Origin: Saccharothrix luteola
GTDB lineage: Bacteria; Actinomycetota; Actinomycetes; Mycobacteriales; Pseudonocardiaceae
DNA: 64,000 nucleotides
Direction of reading: 5' to 3'
NCBI RefSeq assembly: GCF_020859565.1
Contig: NZ_JAJHUO010000033.1
Location: forward strand, 52,202-116,201
Numbering within the stretch: position 1 is the stretch's first letter; every line of letters starts with the position of its first letter. A model generated the notes under the pieces. That model saw only the letters and a list, made by a program, of their open reading frames with translations. It was not told the DNA's origin and did no database searches. The position numbers and the translations under genes were made by a program. This document shows positions 23,515 through 31,587 of this stretch, one piece after another.

Positions 23515-25530
23515 TCAGATCGTGGCCGCGAGTCGCGTGCCCTGGTCGATGGCGCGCTTGGCGTCGAGCTCGGCGGCGACGTCCGCGCCGCCGATGACGT
23601 GCGTGACGACACCGCGCCCGGTGAGCGCGTCCACGAGGTCGCGCACGGATTCCTGGCCCGCGCACACCACCACCGTGTCGACGTCGAGCACCTGCGGCCG
23701 TTCGCGCCCGGGCCCGAACGTGATGTGCAGCCCGGCGTCGTCGATCCGCTCGTAGTTCACCCCGGTCAGCTGCTCGACGCCCTTGGCCGCCAGCGCCGCC
23801 CGGTGCACCCAGCCCGTGGTCTTGCCGAGGCCCTTGCCGATCCGGGACGCCTTGCGCTGCAACAGGTACACCTGGCGCGCGGGTTCGGCGGGCTTCGGCT
23901 CGGTGACGCCGCCGCGCACCAGCTCGGGGTCCGTGACGCCCCACTCGGCACGCCACTCGTCCACGTCGAGGGTGGGGGAGGAGGTGTGGGTCAGGAACTC
24001 GGTGACGTCCACCCCGATCCCGCCCGCGCCGATCACCGCGACCCGGTCGCCGACCGGCGCGCCGTGCCGGACGACGTCCACGTAGGACAGAGCGCGCTCC
24101 ACGCCGGGGATGGCGGGCACGCGCGGCGCGACACCGGTGGCGATCACGACCTCGTCGAAGCCGGCCACGTCGTCGGCGGTGACCCTGGCGCCGAGGTGCA
24201 GCCTCACGCCGGTCAGCTCGATCCGCCGCCGGTAGTAGCGGATCGTCTCGGCGAACTCCTCCTTGCCCGGGATGCGGCGGGCGATGGCGAACTGGCCGCC
24301 GATGTCGTCGTCGGCCTCGAACAGCTCCACCTCGTGGCCCCGCTCGGCCAGGGAGGTCGCTGCCGCGAGCCCCGCCGGACCCGCGCCCACCACCGCGACC
24401 CGCTTGGCGCGGCGGGTCGGCAGCAGCCGGAGCGTGGTCTCGTTGCCCGCCCGCGGGTTGACCATGCAGGTCGCCTTCTTCAACGAGAACGTGTGGTCCA
24501 GGCACGCCTGGTTGCACGCGATGCACGTGTTGATCTCGTCGGCGCGGCCGGTCTCGGCCTTGCGCACCCAGTCCGGGTCGGCCAGGAACGGGCGCGCCAT
24601 CGACACCATGTCCGCGTCACCGCGCGCCAGCACCTCCTCGGCGACCTCGGGCATGTTGATCCGGTTCGACGTGACCACCGGGATGCCGACGTGCGGGCGC
24701 AGCTTGGCGGTGACGTTCGCGAACGCCGCGCGCGGCACGGACGTGACGATCGTCGGCACCCGTGCCTCGTGCCAGCCGATGCCGGTGTTGATGATCGTCG
24801 CGCCGGCCGCCTCGACCTCCTGGCCGAGCGCGACGACCTCGTCCCAGGTCTGGCCGTCCTCGACGAGGTCGATCATGGACAGCCGGTAGACGATGACGAA
24901 GTCCGGACCCGCGGCGTCGCGGCAGCGGCGCACGACCTCGACCGCGAGGCGCCGCCGGTTCTCCGCGCTGCCGCCCCAGCGGTCGGCGCGCTTGTTCGTG
25001 CGCGGCGCGAGGAACTGGTTGATGAAGTAGCCCTCGGAGCCCATGATCTCGATGCCGTCGTAGCCGGCCTCGCGGGCCAGCGCCGTGGCCCGGGCGAACG
25101 CGTCGATCTGCGCGCGCACGCCCCGGTCGGACAGGGCGCGCGGGCGGAACTTGGCGATCGGTGCCTTGAGGGCGGACGCGGACACGCTGAACGGGTGGTA
25201 GGCGTACCGGCCCGCGTGCAGCAGTTGCAGCGCGATCTTGCCGTCGTGCTCGTGCACGGCCTGCGTGATCACGCGGTGGTCGCGCGCCTCGCGGTGCGTG
25301 GTGAGCTTGGAGGCGAAGGGGTAGAGCGAGCCGGCCAGGTTGGGCGAGAAGCCGCCGGTGACGATGAGGCCGACGCCGCCGCGCGCCCGTTCGGCGAAGT
25401 AGGCGGCCAGGGCGTCGAAGTCCTTGGCGCGGTCCTCGTTGCCGGTGTGCATCGAGCCCATGAGGACCCGGTTGCGCAGGGTCGTGAAGCCCAGGTCCAA
25501 GGGCTTGAGCAGGGTGGGGTAGGCGGTCAT
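23515..25530 (-). CDS. fadH: 2,4-dienoyl-CoA reductase-like FMN/FAD/iron-sulfur oxidoreductase
   Basis: A 671-residue enzyme, the usual length of FadH. The N-terminal half is an old-yellow-enzyme TIM barrel (LLKPLDLGFTTLRNRVLMGSMHTG to about residue 330). Four Cys for a 4Fe-4S cluster follow as CIACNQACLD and TCMVNP, then FAD- and NADPH-binding Rossmann domains (VAVVGAGPAGLAAATSLAERG and VAVIGAGGIGVDVTEFL). The family reduces 2,4-dienoyl-CoA or related enones. Start ATG 25530 overlaps the PadR stop by four bases. Control by a PadR repressor rather than by a fatty-acid regulator suggests that the natural substrate may be a xenobiotic enone. Confidence 0.92.
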   Translation of the reverse strand: MTAYPTLLKPLDLGFTTLRNRVLMGSMHTGNEDRAKDFDALAAYFAERARGGVGLIVTGGFSPNLAGSLYPFASKLTTHREARDHRVITQAVHEHDGKIALQLLHAGRYAYHPFSVSASALKAPIAKFRPRALSDRGVRAQIDAFARATALAREAGYDGIEIMGSEGYFINQFLAPRTNKRADRWGGSAENRRRLAVEVVRRCRDAAGPDFVIVYRLSMIDLVEDGQTWDEVVALGQEVEAAGATIINTGIGWHEARVPTIVTSVPRAAFANVTAKLRPHVGIPVVTSNRINMPEVAEEVLARGDADMVSMARPFLADPDWVRKAETGRADEINTCIACNQACLDHTFSLKKATCMVNPRAGNETTLRLLPTRRAKRVAVVGAGPAGLAAATSLAERGHEVELFEADDDIGGQFAIARRIPGKEEFAETIRYYRRRIELTGVRLHLGARVTADDVAGFDEVVIATGVAPRVPAIPGVERALSYVDVVRHGAPVGDRVAVIGAGGIGVDVTEFLTHTSSPTLDVDEWRAEWGVTDPELVRGGVTEPKPAEPARQVYLLQRKASRIGKGLGKTTGWVHRAALAAKGVEQLTGVNYERIDDAGLHITFGPGRERPQVLDVDTVVVCAGQESVRDLVDALTGRGVVTHVIGGADVAAELDAKRAIDQGTRLAATI

Positions 25531-26072
25531 CGCCGGTCGTCCTCTCGCATCGCGGCCAGCACCTCGTCGCACCACTCGACCAGCGCCTGCTCGGCCCGGA
25601 TGCCGCCGCGCAGGACCAGGTACTGGTGCAGCCGCCGACCGGACAGGGCCGACGGGTCCGGGAAGTCCTTCTTCTCGATGGCGAGGTAGACGTCGAGGCG
25701 TTCGGCGTGCAGGTCGCGGTGCCGCGCGACCTCGCCGGTCAACGCCTCCGCGTCACCCAGCGAGGCGCCGCGGACCTTGACCGAGAGGTCGTGCCGGATC
25801 GTCTCCGGCTCGCCCGGCGAGGCCAGCCAGCGGGCGAGCTCCTCGCGACCGGCTCCGGCGACCTCGTACACCTTCTTGTCCGGGCGGCCGTCCTGGGCGA
25901 CCTCGTGGCACGACACCCAGCCGAGCTCCACCATGCGCTTGAGCGTGCGGTAGATCTGCTGGTGGGTGGCGGCCCAGAAGAAGCCGATGGACTTCTCGAA
26001 CCGCTGGGCCAGCTCGTAGCCCGAGCCCGAGCGCTCGTCCAGCGACACGAGGATCGCGTGCTCCAACGCCAT
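25527..26072 (-). CDS. PadR-family transcriptional regulator
   Basis: A 181-residue repressor with a PadR winged helix at the N-terminus (LEHAILVSLDERSGSGYELAQRFEKSIGFFWAATHQQIYRTLKRM) and a C-terminal Vir-type helical dimerisation domain. It opens the operon that continues with fadH and the SnoaL-like gene. ATG 26072 has a TACCGT -10 box ending seven bases upstream, so it is leaderless, and palindromic TGCAAC/GTTGCA sites cover the -35 box. The architecture implies autorepression lifted by a small molecule. Confidence 0.9.
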   Translation of the reverse strand: MALEHAILVSLDERSGSGYELAQRFEKSIGFFWAATHQQIYRTLKRMVELGWVSCHEVAQDGRPDKKVYEVAGAGREELARWLASPGEPETIRHDLSVKVRGASLGDAEALTGEVARHRDLHAERLDVYLAIEKKDFPDPSALSGRRLHQYLVLRGGIRAEQALVEWCDEVLAAMREDDRR

Positions 26073-26079
26073 GGCGGTG

Positions 26080-26118
26080 ACGGTAGCCGTGCAACGGGGT
26101 GCAGTGCAACAAGTTGCA
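26080..26118 (-). promoter_or_regulatory. PadR promoter with palindromic operator
   Basis: On the minus strand TTGCAC (bases 26104-26109) and TACCGT (26080-26085) are 18 bases apart. The palindrome TGCAAC-AA-GTTGCA at 26105-26118 overlaps the -35 box, and a related GTGCAACGGGGTGCA lies next to it at about 26090-26104. TGCA-rich dyads at the promoter fit PadR autorepression. Confidence 0.65.
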
Positions 26119-26133
26119 TAGGTCTCGCGCGAG

Positions 26134-26179
26134 ATCCCGGCAGCCCGGGCGCGTCGACGGCGCCAGGGCTGCCGGGGAT
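26134..26179 (-). terminator. Hairpin terminator after the secreted SH3 gene
   Basis: ATCCCGGCAGCCC at 26134-26146 pairs with GGGCTGCCGGGGAT at 26166-26179 (one extra G) over a 19-base loop. It lies 12 bases past the stop of the minus-strand gene at 26191. Confidence 0.55.
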
Positions 26180-26190
26180 CCGTCGCTCGA

Positions 26191-26562
26191 CTAGAAGGCG
26201 TCCACGACGCAGGTGCTCGCCACGAAGCCGTCGATCGCGCCGTCGTTCTCCAGGTCGACCGAGATCCAGCCGTTGGCGTTGCTGACGCCGCAGGCGGTGT
26301 ACCGCCCGCCGGCCTCCAGCCACCCGCAGGCCAGCAGATCGCCCCGGTACACCGTGGCGATGATGCCGTAGTTGGTGCCGGGGCCGCTCCGGACGTTGAG
26401 CCTGTCGGTGTTGACCTCCACCCAGCCGGTGCTGCAGGTGGCGGCGGGCCGCGGGGCCTGCCGGTCGGACCCCGGGGCAGGCGCCGCGCCGGCGACGCCA
26501 CCGAAGGTCAACCAGCCGAACAGCGTCGCGCCGACGGCGATCAGGGACTTTGCCTTGTTCAT
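26191..26562 (-). CDS. Small secreted SH3-domain protein
   Basis: A 123-residue exported protein: signal peptide NKAKSLIAVGATLFGWLTF to about GVAGAAPAP, then one bacterial SH3 domain with the usual opening DRLNVRSGPGTNYGIIATVY. Four Cys (residues near 43, 79, 90 and 117) probably form two disulfides. Such domains bind cell-wall peptides. ATG 26562 has GAGG about nine bases upstream. It is divergent from the SARP regulator. It resembles the small peptidoglycan-binding proteins that streptomycetes secrete; a precise role is not evident. Confidence 0.8.
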   Translation of the reverse strand: MNKAKSLIAVGATLFGWLTFGGVAGAAPAPGSDRQAPRPAATCSTGWVEVNTDRLNVRSGPGTNYGIIATVYRGDLLACGWLEAGGRYTACGVSNANGWISVDLENDGAIDGFVASTCVVDAF

Positions 26563-26774
26563 CACTACCGCCTCGTTCGATCGGTGTCTGGCCCGGCGGG
26601 GACCGGTGCGCGGGTCGACCACGACGGAGGGCGTTGCCGAACGTGGTGGTCGCCGCGCCCGGCCCACGATGGCGTACCCATGGTGTGAACCTCTTGCAGA
26701 GTTCCTGCACGGCGCTGGTGCAGGCGCTATGCCTGGTGTCGGGGAGAGACGTCTCGGCGCACGGGGGTGAGGGC

Positions 26775-28412
26775 GTGGCGGTCGTGTTGCGCTTGCTGGG
26801 GGAGGTGGCCGCCGAGGTCGACGGGCGGCCGGTGGACCTGGGCGCGCCCAGGCAGCGGTGCGTGCTGGCCGCGTTGGCGGTCGACGTCGGCCGGGCGGTG
26901 CCGGTGGACCGGCTGGTCGAGCGGGTCTGGGGCGCGGAGGTCGCCAGACGCGCGCCGGCCACCTTGCACAGCTACATCTCGCGGCTGCGGCGGGCGCTGG
27001 CCGGCGCGGACGGTGCGGCCATCGTGCGCCGGTCCGGCGGGTACGCGCTGGTCGCCGACGCGGTGGTCGACCTGCACCGGTTCCGCCGGCTCTGCGGCCG
27101 CGCCCGCGACGACGGCGCCGTGCGGTCGTTGACCGAAGCGCTCGCGCTGTGGCGCGGTGAGGCGCTGACCGGCCTGGCCGGTGAGTGGGTGCTGGCCGTG
27201 CGCGACCGGTTGCGGCAGGAGCGGTCGGCCGCCGAGCACGACCTGGTGGACGCCCGGCTGCACGCGGGGGAGGGCGCGGAGCTGGTGGCCGAGCTGTCGG
27301 CGCGTGCCGCGCGACACCCGTTGGACGAGCGGGTGGCCGGCCAGTACCTGCTGGCCCTGCACCGGGCCGGGCGGACACCCGACGCCCTGGCGCACTACCG
27401 ACAGGTCCGCACGCGGTTGGTCGAGGAGTTGGGCGCCGAGCCGCGGGTGGCGCTGCGGGAGCTGCACCGGCGGATCCTCGCCGCCGACCCGGCCCTCACC
27501 GCGTCGCACCCGCGTGCCGCGGCGGTGGTGCCTCGTCAGCTGCCGGCCACGCCCGTGCCGTTCGTCGGCCGTCGCGACGAACTGGACCGGCTCGACGTCG
27601 TGAACGCGGGCATCACCGCCGTCGTCGGTGCGGCGGGCATCGGCAAGACCTGGCTGGCGCTGCACTGGGCGCACCGGCGGCTCGACCGGTTCCCCGATGG
27701 CCAGCTGTTCGTCGACCTCGGCGGGGCCGGCGCGCCGATGGACCCGGTGGTGGCGGTGCGCGGGTTCCTCGACGCGCACGGCGTCGACCGGCAGCCGACG
27801 GACCCGCACGCCCGCGCCGCGCTGTTCCGCAGCCTGGTCGCGCAGCGGCGGATGCTGCTGGTCCTGGACAACGCCGCCGACACGGCCCAGGTCACCCCGC
27901 TGCTGCCGGGCGGCCGGTCGTGCGCGGTGATCGTGACGAGCCGCGACAGCCTGCCGGGGTTGATCGTCGGGCACGGTGCCGCGCACGTTCCGCTGGACGT
28001 GCTGTCGAGGGCCGAGGCCCATGCGTTCTTGACCGCCCGGCTCGGCGCGGCCCGGGTGCGGGACGAACCCCGCGCGGTCGAGCAGCTGGTGGGGCTGTGC
28101 GGCGGGTTCCCGCTGGCGCTGGGCATCGCCGCGGGCTACGCCTGCACCCGGCCGCGCCTGCCGCTGAGCGCGCTGGTCGGCGAGCTGCGGTGGTTCGACC
28201 TGACCTCGTGGGTGGACGGGGACCTCGCGGTGGGTGCGTGCGCGGTCCAGCCCTGGCGTCATCGCCGGACGTTCCGCGACCAGGGCCGCCTGGCCGCGCT
28301 GCCGGTCGTGAAGCCGGCATCGGCCTGCCCGGCGGACTACCGCTTCGGTTCGACGGGGGACTGCTGCGCGGTCTGGCGGGCGCACCGCTGGGACGGACCG
28401 CGGGTTCGCTGA
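26775..28412 (+). CDS. AfsR/SARP-family regulator lacking its C-terminal domains
   Basis: A protein of about 545 residues. It has a winged helix (LRLLGEVAAEVDGRPVDLG to the YISRLRRAL helix), a BTAD helical domain (about 95-240), then an NB-ARC ATPase with Walker A GAAGIGKTW, Walker B LLVLDNAAD and sensor VTSRDSL. AfsR proteins normally continue with a full ARC domain and TPR repeats to about 900 residues. Here similarity fades after SALVGELR: a weak GDLAV...AV...W pattern is followed by an unrelated Cys/Arg-rich tail and a stop. It therefore looks truncated or decayed. The start is GTG 26775 with GGGGG at 26763-26767; GTG 26784 is possible. Targets are unknown. Confidence 0.75.
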   Translation: MAVVLRLLGEVAAEVDGRPVDLGAPRQRCVLAALAVDVGRAVPVDRLVERVWGAEVARRAPATLHSYISRLRRALAGADGAAIVRRSGGYALVADAVVDLHRFRRLCGRARDDGAVRSLTEALALWRGEALTGLAGEWVLAVRDRLRQERSAAEHDLVDARLHAGEGAELVAELSARAARHPLDERVAGQYLLALHRAGRTPDALAHYRQVRTRLVEELGAEPRVALRELHRRILAADPALTASHPRAAAVVPRQLPATPVPFVGRRDELDRLDVVNAGITAVVGAAGIGKTWLALHWAHRRLDRFPDGQLFVDLGGAGAPMDPVVAVRGFLDAHGVDRQPTDPHARAALFRSLVAQRRMLLVLDNAADTAQVTPLLPGGRSCAVIVTSRDSLPGLIVGHGAAHVPLDVLSRAEAHAFLTARLGAARVRDEPRAVEQLVGLCGGFPLALGIAAGYACTRPRLPLSALVGELRWFDLTSWVDGDLAVGACAVQPWRHRRTFRDQGRLAALPVVKPASACPADYRFGSTGDCCAVWRAHRWDGPRVR

Positions 28413-28491
28413 ACCCCACCGCCCGCCTGCGCCACCGCCGACCGGCCAGGTCGGTGCTTCGCGGTGTCGGCGCGGCCGGGCGGTCGCCGGG

Positions 28492-29202
28492 TCAGTCCGT
28501 CGGGTCGGGGCGTCGGGCGGCGATCAGCACTTCCAGGCCGTCCAGGATGCGGTTCAGGCCGAACGCCCAGCCGTTGTCCCGGGGTGCACCGTTGATCGAC
28601 CGCGCCGCCTCGTGCAGCGCCGGGAAGCGGTCGCGGTGCTCGTGCAGGATCGTCCGCAGCTGCTTCTGCTCCGTCCACGGCTGCGTACCCGCCGTCGCGC
28701 CCGACTGCGTGTTGCGGATGTGCCCGCTGAGCAGGAACACCGCGTCCATCCGCTCGCCGCCGTCGAGCCCGGTGCCGTCGAGCGCGGCCACCGCGGACTC
28801 CGTCCAGCCCACCTCGCGCGGACCGGTCATGCGCTCACCGGTCGTCGCGGCGGGCAGCCACGGGTGGCGTCGCCAGGTCTCCCGCATCAGGTCGGCCCAC
28901 CTGACCAGGCGCGGTCGCCACCCGCCCGGCACGCCGCTCAGGTCCGGCGGCTCGCCGACGGCCGACTCGATCATCACGGCGACCAGCTCGGCCTTGCTCG
29001 CCACGTGCCGGTACAGCGCCATCTTCGTGACGTCCAACTTGGCGGCGACCTGCTGCATCGACACCAACGCCATCCCCTCCGCGTCGGCGACCCCGATCGC
29101 CGCGGCGGCGATGCGGTCGACGGTGAGCGCGACCCTGGGTGGCCGTGCGGGCTTGTCTCGCGAACCCCACAGCAAGTCCACGCCCTGGTCCTCGCTCGCC
29201 AT
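28492..29202 (-). CDS. TetR-family regulator with TetR_C-type ligand domain
   Basis: A 236-residue repressor. The helix-turn-helix is LTVDRIAAAAIGVADAEGMALVSMQQVAAKLDVTKMALYRHVASKAELV (about residues 25-75), in the MALYRHV form of the class with the large TetR_C domain, which binds drugs such as tetracycline-like molecules. It is divergent from a VOC-family gene, and two dyads lie between the starts, so it probably represses both. The C-terminus converges with the SARP-like gene. Confidence 0.88.
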   Translation of the reverse strand: MASEDQGVDLLWGSRDKPARPPRVALTVDRIAAAAIGVADAEGMALVSMQQVAAKLDVTKMALYRHVASKAELVAVMIESAVGEPPDLSGVPGGWRPRLVRWADLMRETWRRHPWLPAATTGERMTGPREVGWTESAVAALDGTGLDGGERMDAVFLLSGHIRNTQSGATAGTQPWTEQKQLRTILHEHRDRFPALHEAARSINGAPRDNGWAFGLNRILDGLEVLIAARRPDPTD

Positions 29203-29266
29203 CCGCTCACCGGCTTCCGAAATCGAGGGTTGCTCACGTTGTCGATCTGTGTCTATCGTACATCAA

Positions 29267-29310
29267 GTGTCCGACGGACACACAAGTATCCGCAGGACAC
29301 AGCCGTGTCC
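29267..29310. promoter_or_regulatory. Two GTGTCC dyads, probable TetR operators
   Basis: GTGTCCG-A-CGGACAC at 29267-29281 is a perfect 7-1-7 palindrome. GGACAC-AGCC-GTGTCC at 29295-29310 is a second inverted repeat of the same core. They lie between the divergent TetR (start 29202) and VOC (start 29337) genes. On the minus strand, TACGAT is close to the first dyad and could be the regulator's -10 box. Confidence 0.7.
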
Positions 29311-29336
29311 GCCTGTGCCAATGGGGGCTTCAGACC

Positions 29337-29741
29337 ATGTCCGTGAAGATCTTCGTGAACCTGCCGGTGACCGACCTGACCAAGTCGATCGAGTTCTTCG
29401 CCGCGCTCGGCTTCGCGCACAACCCGCAGTTCACCGACGAGAACGCGTCCTGCGTCGTGTTCAGCGACACCGTCTACGCGATGCTCGTGACGAAGCCGTT
29501 CTTCCAGACGTTCACCACCAAGGAGATCGCCGACGCCACCACGACCACGGAGGCGATCGTGGCGCTGTCCCTGGACAGCCGCGAGCAGGTCGACGAGGTG
29601 GCGGACAAGGCGCTGGCCGCGGGCGGCGGGTTCGTCAAGGACGCCGAGGACCACGGCTTCATGTACGGCCGCAGCTTCGAGGACCTCGACGGCCACGTGT
29701 GGAACCTGTTCTGGATGGACGAGGCCGCGGCGCAGGGCTGA
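29337..29741 (+). CDS. VOC-family protein (glyoxalase / bleomycin-resistance fold)
   Basis: A 134-residue protein made of two beta-alpha-beta-beta-beta modules: VKIFVNLPVTDLTKSIEFFAALGF at the start and GFMYGRSFEDLDGHVWNLFWMD at the end. The family includes drug-binding resistance proteins, dioxygenases and lyases. Possible metal ligands are the Glu/His positions in DGHVWNLFW and ENASCVVF. ATG 29337 has a G-rich site about nine bases upstream. It is divergent from a TetR repressor and probably under its control, so an induced resistance or detoxification role is plausible but unproven. Confidence 0.88.
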   Translation: MSVKIFVNLPVTDLTKSIEFFAALGFAHNPQFTDENASCVVFSDTVYAMLVTKPFFQTFTTKEIADATTTTEAIVALSLDSREQVDEVADKALAAGGGFVKDAEDHGFMYGRSFEDLDGHVWNLFWMDEAAAQG

Positions 29742-29763
29742 ATCCCGGCCGGGACGCGGACGC

Positions 29764-29810
29764 CCGGCTGATCACCCGAGCCCGAGGGACCGGGCCGGGT
29801 GATCAGCCGG
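29764..29810. terminator. Strong bidirectional hairpin terminator
   Basis: CCGGCTGATCACCCG at 29764-29778 is perfectly repeated in inverse at 29796-29810. The intervening 17 bases can add a GCCC/GGGC pairing. It sits between the convergent VOC and lectin genes. Confidence 0.7.
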
Positions 29811-29823
29811 TGACCGGCTGGCG

Positions 29824-30321
29824 TCAGCCGATCTGCCACTGCTGGTCGGCCGCGCCGACGCAGTCCCACATCACGACCGCGGCGCCGTTGCCCCGGTTGG
29901 CGGCGGGGATCGTCAGGCACTTGTTGTTCGAGTTCCGCAGCTCGCTGCCGTTGAACCGCCACTGCTGCCCCTGGCAGTCCCACTGGTTGAGGCCCGCTCC
30001 GTTGGCGCCGTTGCTGTCGTTGACGTCGAGGCACCTGCCGCTGAACACGTTGCGGTACTCGCTGCCGTTGCTCTCCCACCTCTGGCCGTCGCCACCGGTG
30101 CAGGTCCACATGGCCACGGCGCCGCCGTTGGCCGTGTTGCCGCCCCGGACTTCAAGGCACAACCCGCTCAGCCTCGAGACGATCTGGACGCCGACCTCCG
30201 CCTGCTCGGACCGCGGCTGCGGCGCGGTGCCCGCCGAGGCCGACGCGCTGACGAGACCGCCGACCGCCAGCGCCGCGGCGGCCACGCCCGTGAGAAGCCC
30301 TTTCGAACCGGACCGGATCAT
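29824..30321 (-). CDS. Secreted ricin-type beta-trefoil lectin
   Basis: A 165-residue exported protein with a signal peptide (SGSKGLLTGVAAAALAVGG, ending near SASAG) followed by a single ricin-B trefoil of about 125 residues. The three repeats carry the QxW motifs GQRW, QQW and DQQW and paired Cys (CLEV...WTC, CLDV...WDC, CLTI...WDC). Such domains bind galactose, xylan or other sugars. There is no catalytic module, so it is probably a free carbohydrate-binding protein. Confidence 0.9.
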   Translation of the reverse strand: MIRSGSKGLLTGVAAAALAVGGLVSASASAGTAPQPRSEQAEVGVQIVSRLSGLCLEVRGGNTANGGAVAMWTCTGGDGQRWESNGSEYRNVFSGRCLDVNDSNGANGAGLNQWDCQGQQWRFNGSELRNSNNKCLTIPAANRGNGAAVVMWDCVGAADQQWQIG

Positions 30322-30446
30322 GGTGTCCTCCCCTTGAACCTCTGGTGCAGGTCCGCGCTGCCACGCGACCTGCGCTGAACCCTCCGCCGCGTGGCGGCTC
30401 GGCGGGTATCCCGAAACTTGGGGGTGCCGGGCGGGCGACCGCGGCG

Positions 30447-30475
30447 TTGCGGGGTGGTCGAGAACGGCTCACACT
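30447..30475 (+). promoter_or_regulatory. Leaderless promoter of the LuxR-type regulator
   Basis: TTGCGG at 30447-30452 and CACACT at 30470-30475 are 17 bases apart, with GTG 30483 seven bases after the -10 box. Confidence 0.55.
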
Positions 30476-30482
30476 GCGCGGT

Positions 30483-31517
30483 GTGGACCGTTCGGGGGAG
30501 CGGTTGCTGCGCGAGCTGACCGCGGTGACCGGACAGGGTGCGAGCTGGGCCGAGTCCGGCGCGGAACTCTCACGGGCCGTCGCGTCCGTGGTGCCGCACG
30601 ACGGGGCGCGCTTGACGGGTCTGGGGCCGGCGACCGGGTTCGGACCGGCTTCGTTCAGCTTCTGGCACGGTTACGAAGCGGACTTCGGCCAGGGGTTGCT
30701 GCGCGGTTGCCACACGGGCCAGGACCCGTGCCTGCGCGAGGACCTCGCGCGGCGACCCGTCCCGGTCGACGTGGTGGCGGGCGCGGGCGACGGCCCGCGG
30801 CACCGCGCGGTGCGGCGGCTGTTCGCCGATCACGGCGTCCAGAGCGAGCTGCGGCTGCTGCTGCGCGACGCCCGCGGCGTGTGGGGGACGCTCGGCCTGA
30901 TCCGGGCGCGCGGCGCCCGGCCGTTCAGCGACGAGGACCTCGGCAACGCCGCGCGGCTCGGACCGACGTTGGTCGCGTTCCTCCGCCGGTACGTGACCGC
31001 GGGCCCGCTGGTGCCCGCCACGGAGAGCCCGCCGCCGGGCGTGATCGTCCTCGGCCCGGACCACGGGATCAGAGCGGCCACTCCGGCGGCGCTCGCCTGG
31101 CGGGAGCGGCTGCAGAGCCGCCTGCGCGCTCCGGAGTGGACCGGCAGGTCCTTCTTCGCCGGGATGTCCGCCCTGGCCCGCACCCCGGCGGGCGCGCCGC
31201 TGGTGCTGGGCCCGGCGGCGAGCTACGGGCGGTGGGTCGCGTGCCAGGCGGAGCGGCTGGACGCCGACGGCGGGGGCGACGTGGCGGTCGTCATCCAGGC
31301 GGCCACGGCCGCGCAGCTGCTCCCGTCCTTCTGCTCCTGGTACGGCATCACGGCCCGCGAACGCCAGGTCGTCGAGCAGTTGCACGCGGGTGCGGCGCCC
31401 AAGCACATCGCCCGCAGGCTCGACCTGTCGGTGCACACGGTCAACGACCACCTGAAGGCGATCTTCCGCAAGACCGGCGCCCGGGGTCGCGACGAGCTCA
31501 TCGCCGCGATCAACTGA
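30483..31517 (+). CDS. LuxR-type transcriptional regulator with GAF-like sensor region
   Basis: A 344-residue regulator. The C-terminal helix-turn-helix is of LuxR/FixJ type: YGITARERQVVEQLHAGAAPKHIARRLDLSVHTVNDHLKAIFRKTG (about 285-335). The N-terminal 200 residues look like a GAF-type sensor (LRLLLRDARGVWGTLGLIRARGARPFSDEDL). GTG 30483 is chosen because a promoter with a seven-base gap ends there and the upstream part of the frame is Pro/Arg-rich. It stands alone, so its targets are not clear from context. It is divergent from the lectin gene. Confidence 0.82.
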   Translation: MDRSGERLLRELTAVTGQGASWAESGAELSRAVASVVPHDGARLTGLGPATGFGPASFSFWHGYEADFGQGLLRGCHTGQDPCLREDLARRPVPVDVVAGAGDGPRHRAVRRLFADHGVQSELRLLLRDARGVWGTLGLIRARGARPFSDEDLGNAARLGPTLVAFLRRYVTAGPLVPATESPPPGVIVLGPDHGIRAATPAALAWRERLQSRLRAPEWTGRSFFAGMSALARTPAGAPLVLGPAASYGRWVACQAERLDADGGGDVAVVIQAATAAQLLPSFCSWYGITARERQVVEQLHAGAAPKHIARRLDLSVHTVNDHLKAIFRKTGARGRDELIAAIN

Positions 31518-31587
31518 CCGTGCCGGCGGCCGGCCGGACGCGGCGGCGCGGGCGCAGGAACCCACGCCGCCGCCCGGCACCGGTCAG
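31514..31587. terminator. Imperfect long inverted repeat between LuxR and M28 genes
   Basis: CTGACCGTGCCGG near 31514 pairs with CCGGCACCGGTCAG near 31574-31587, with one-base bulges and further GGCGGC/GCCGCC pairing inside. It spans two convergent stop codons. Confidence 0.45.
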
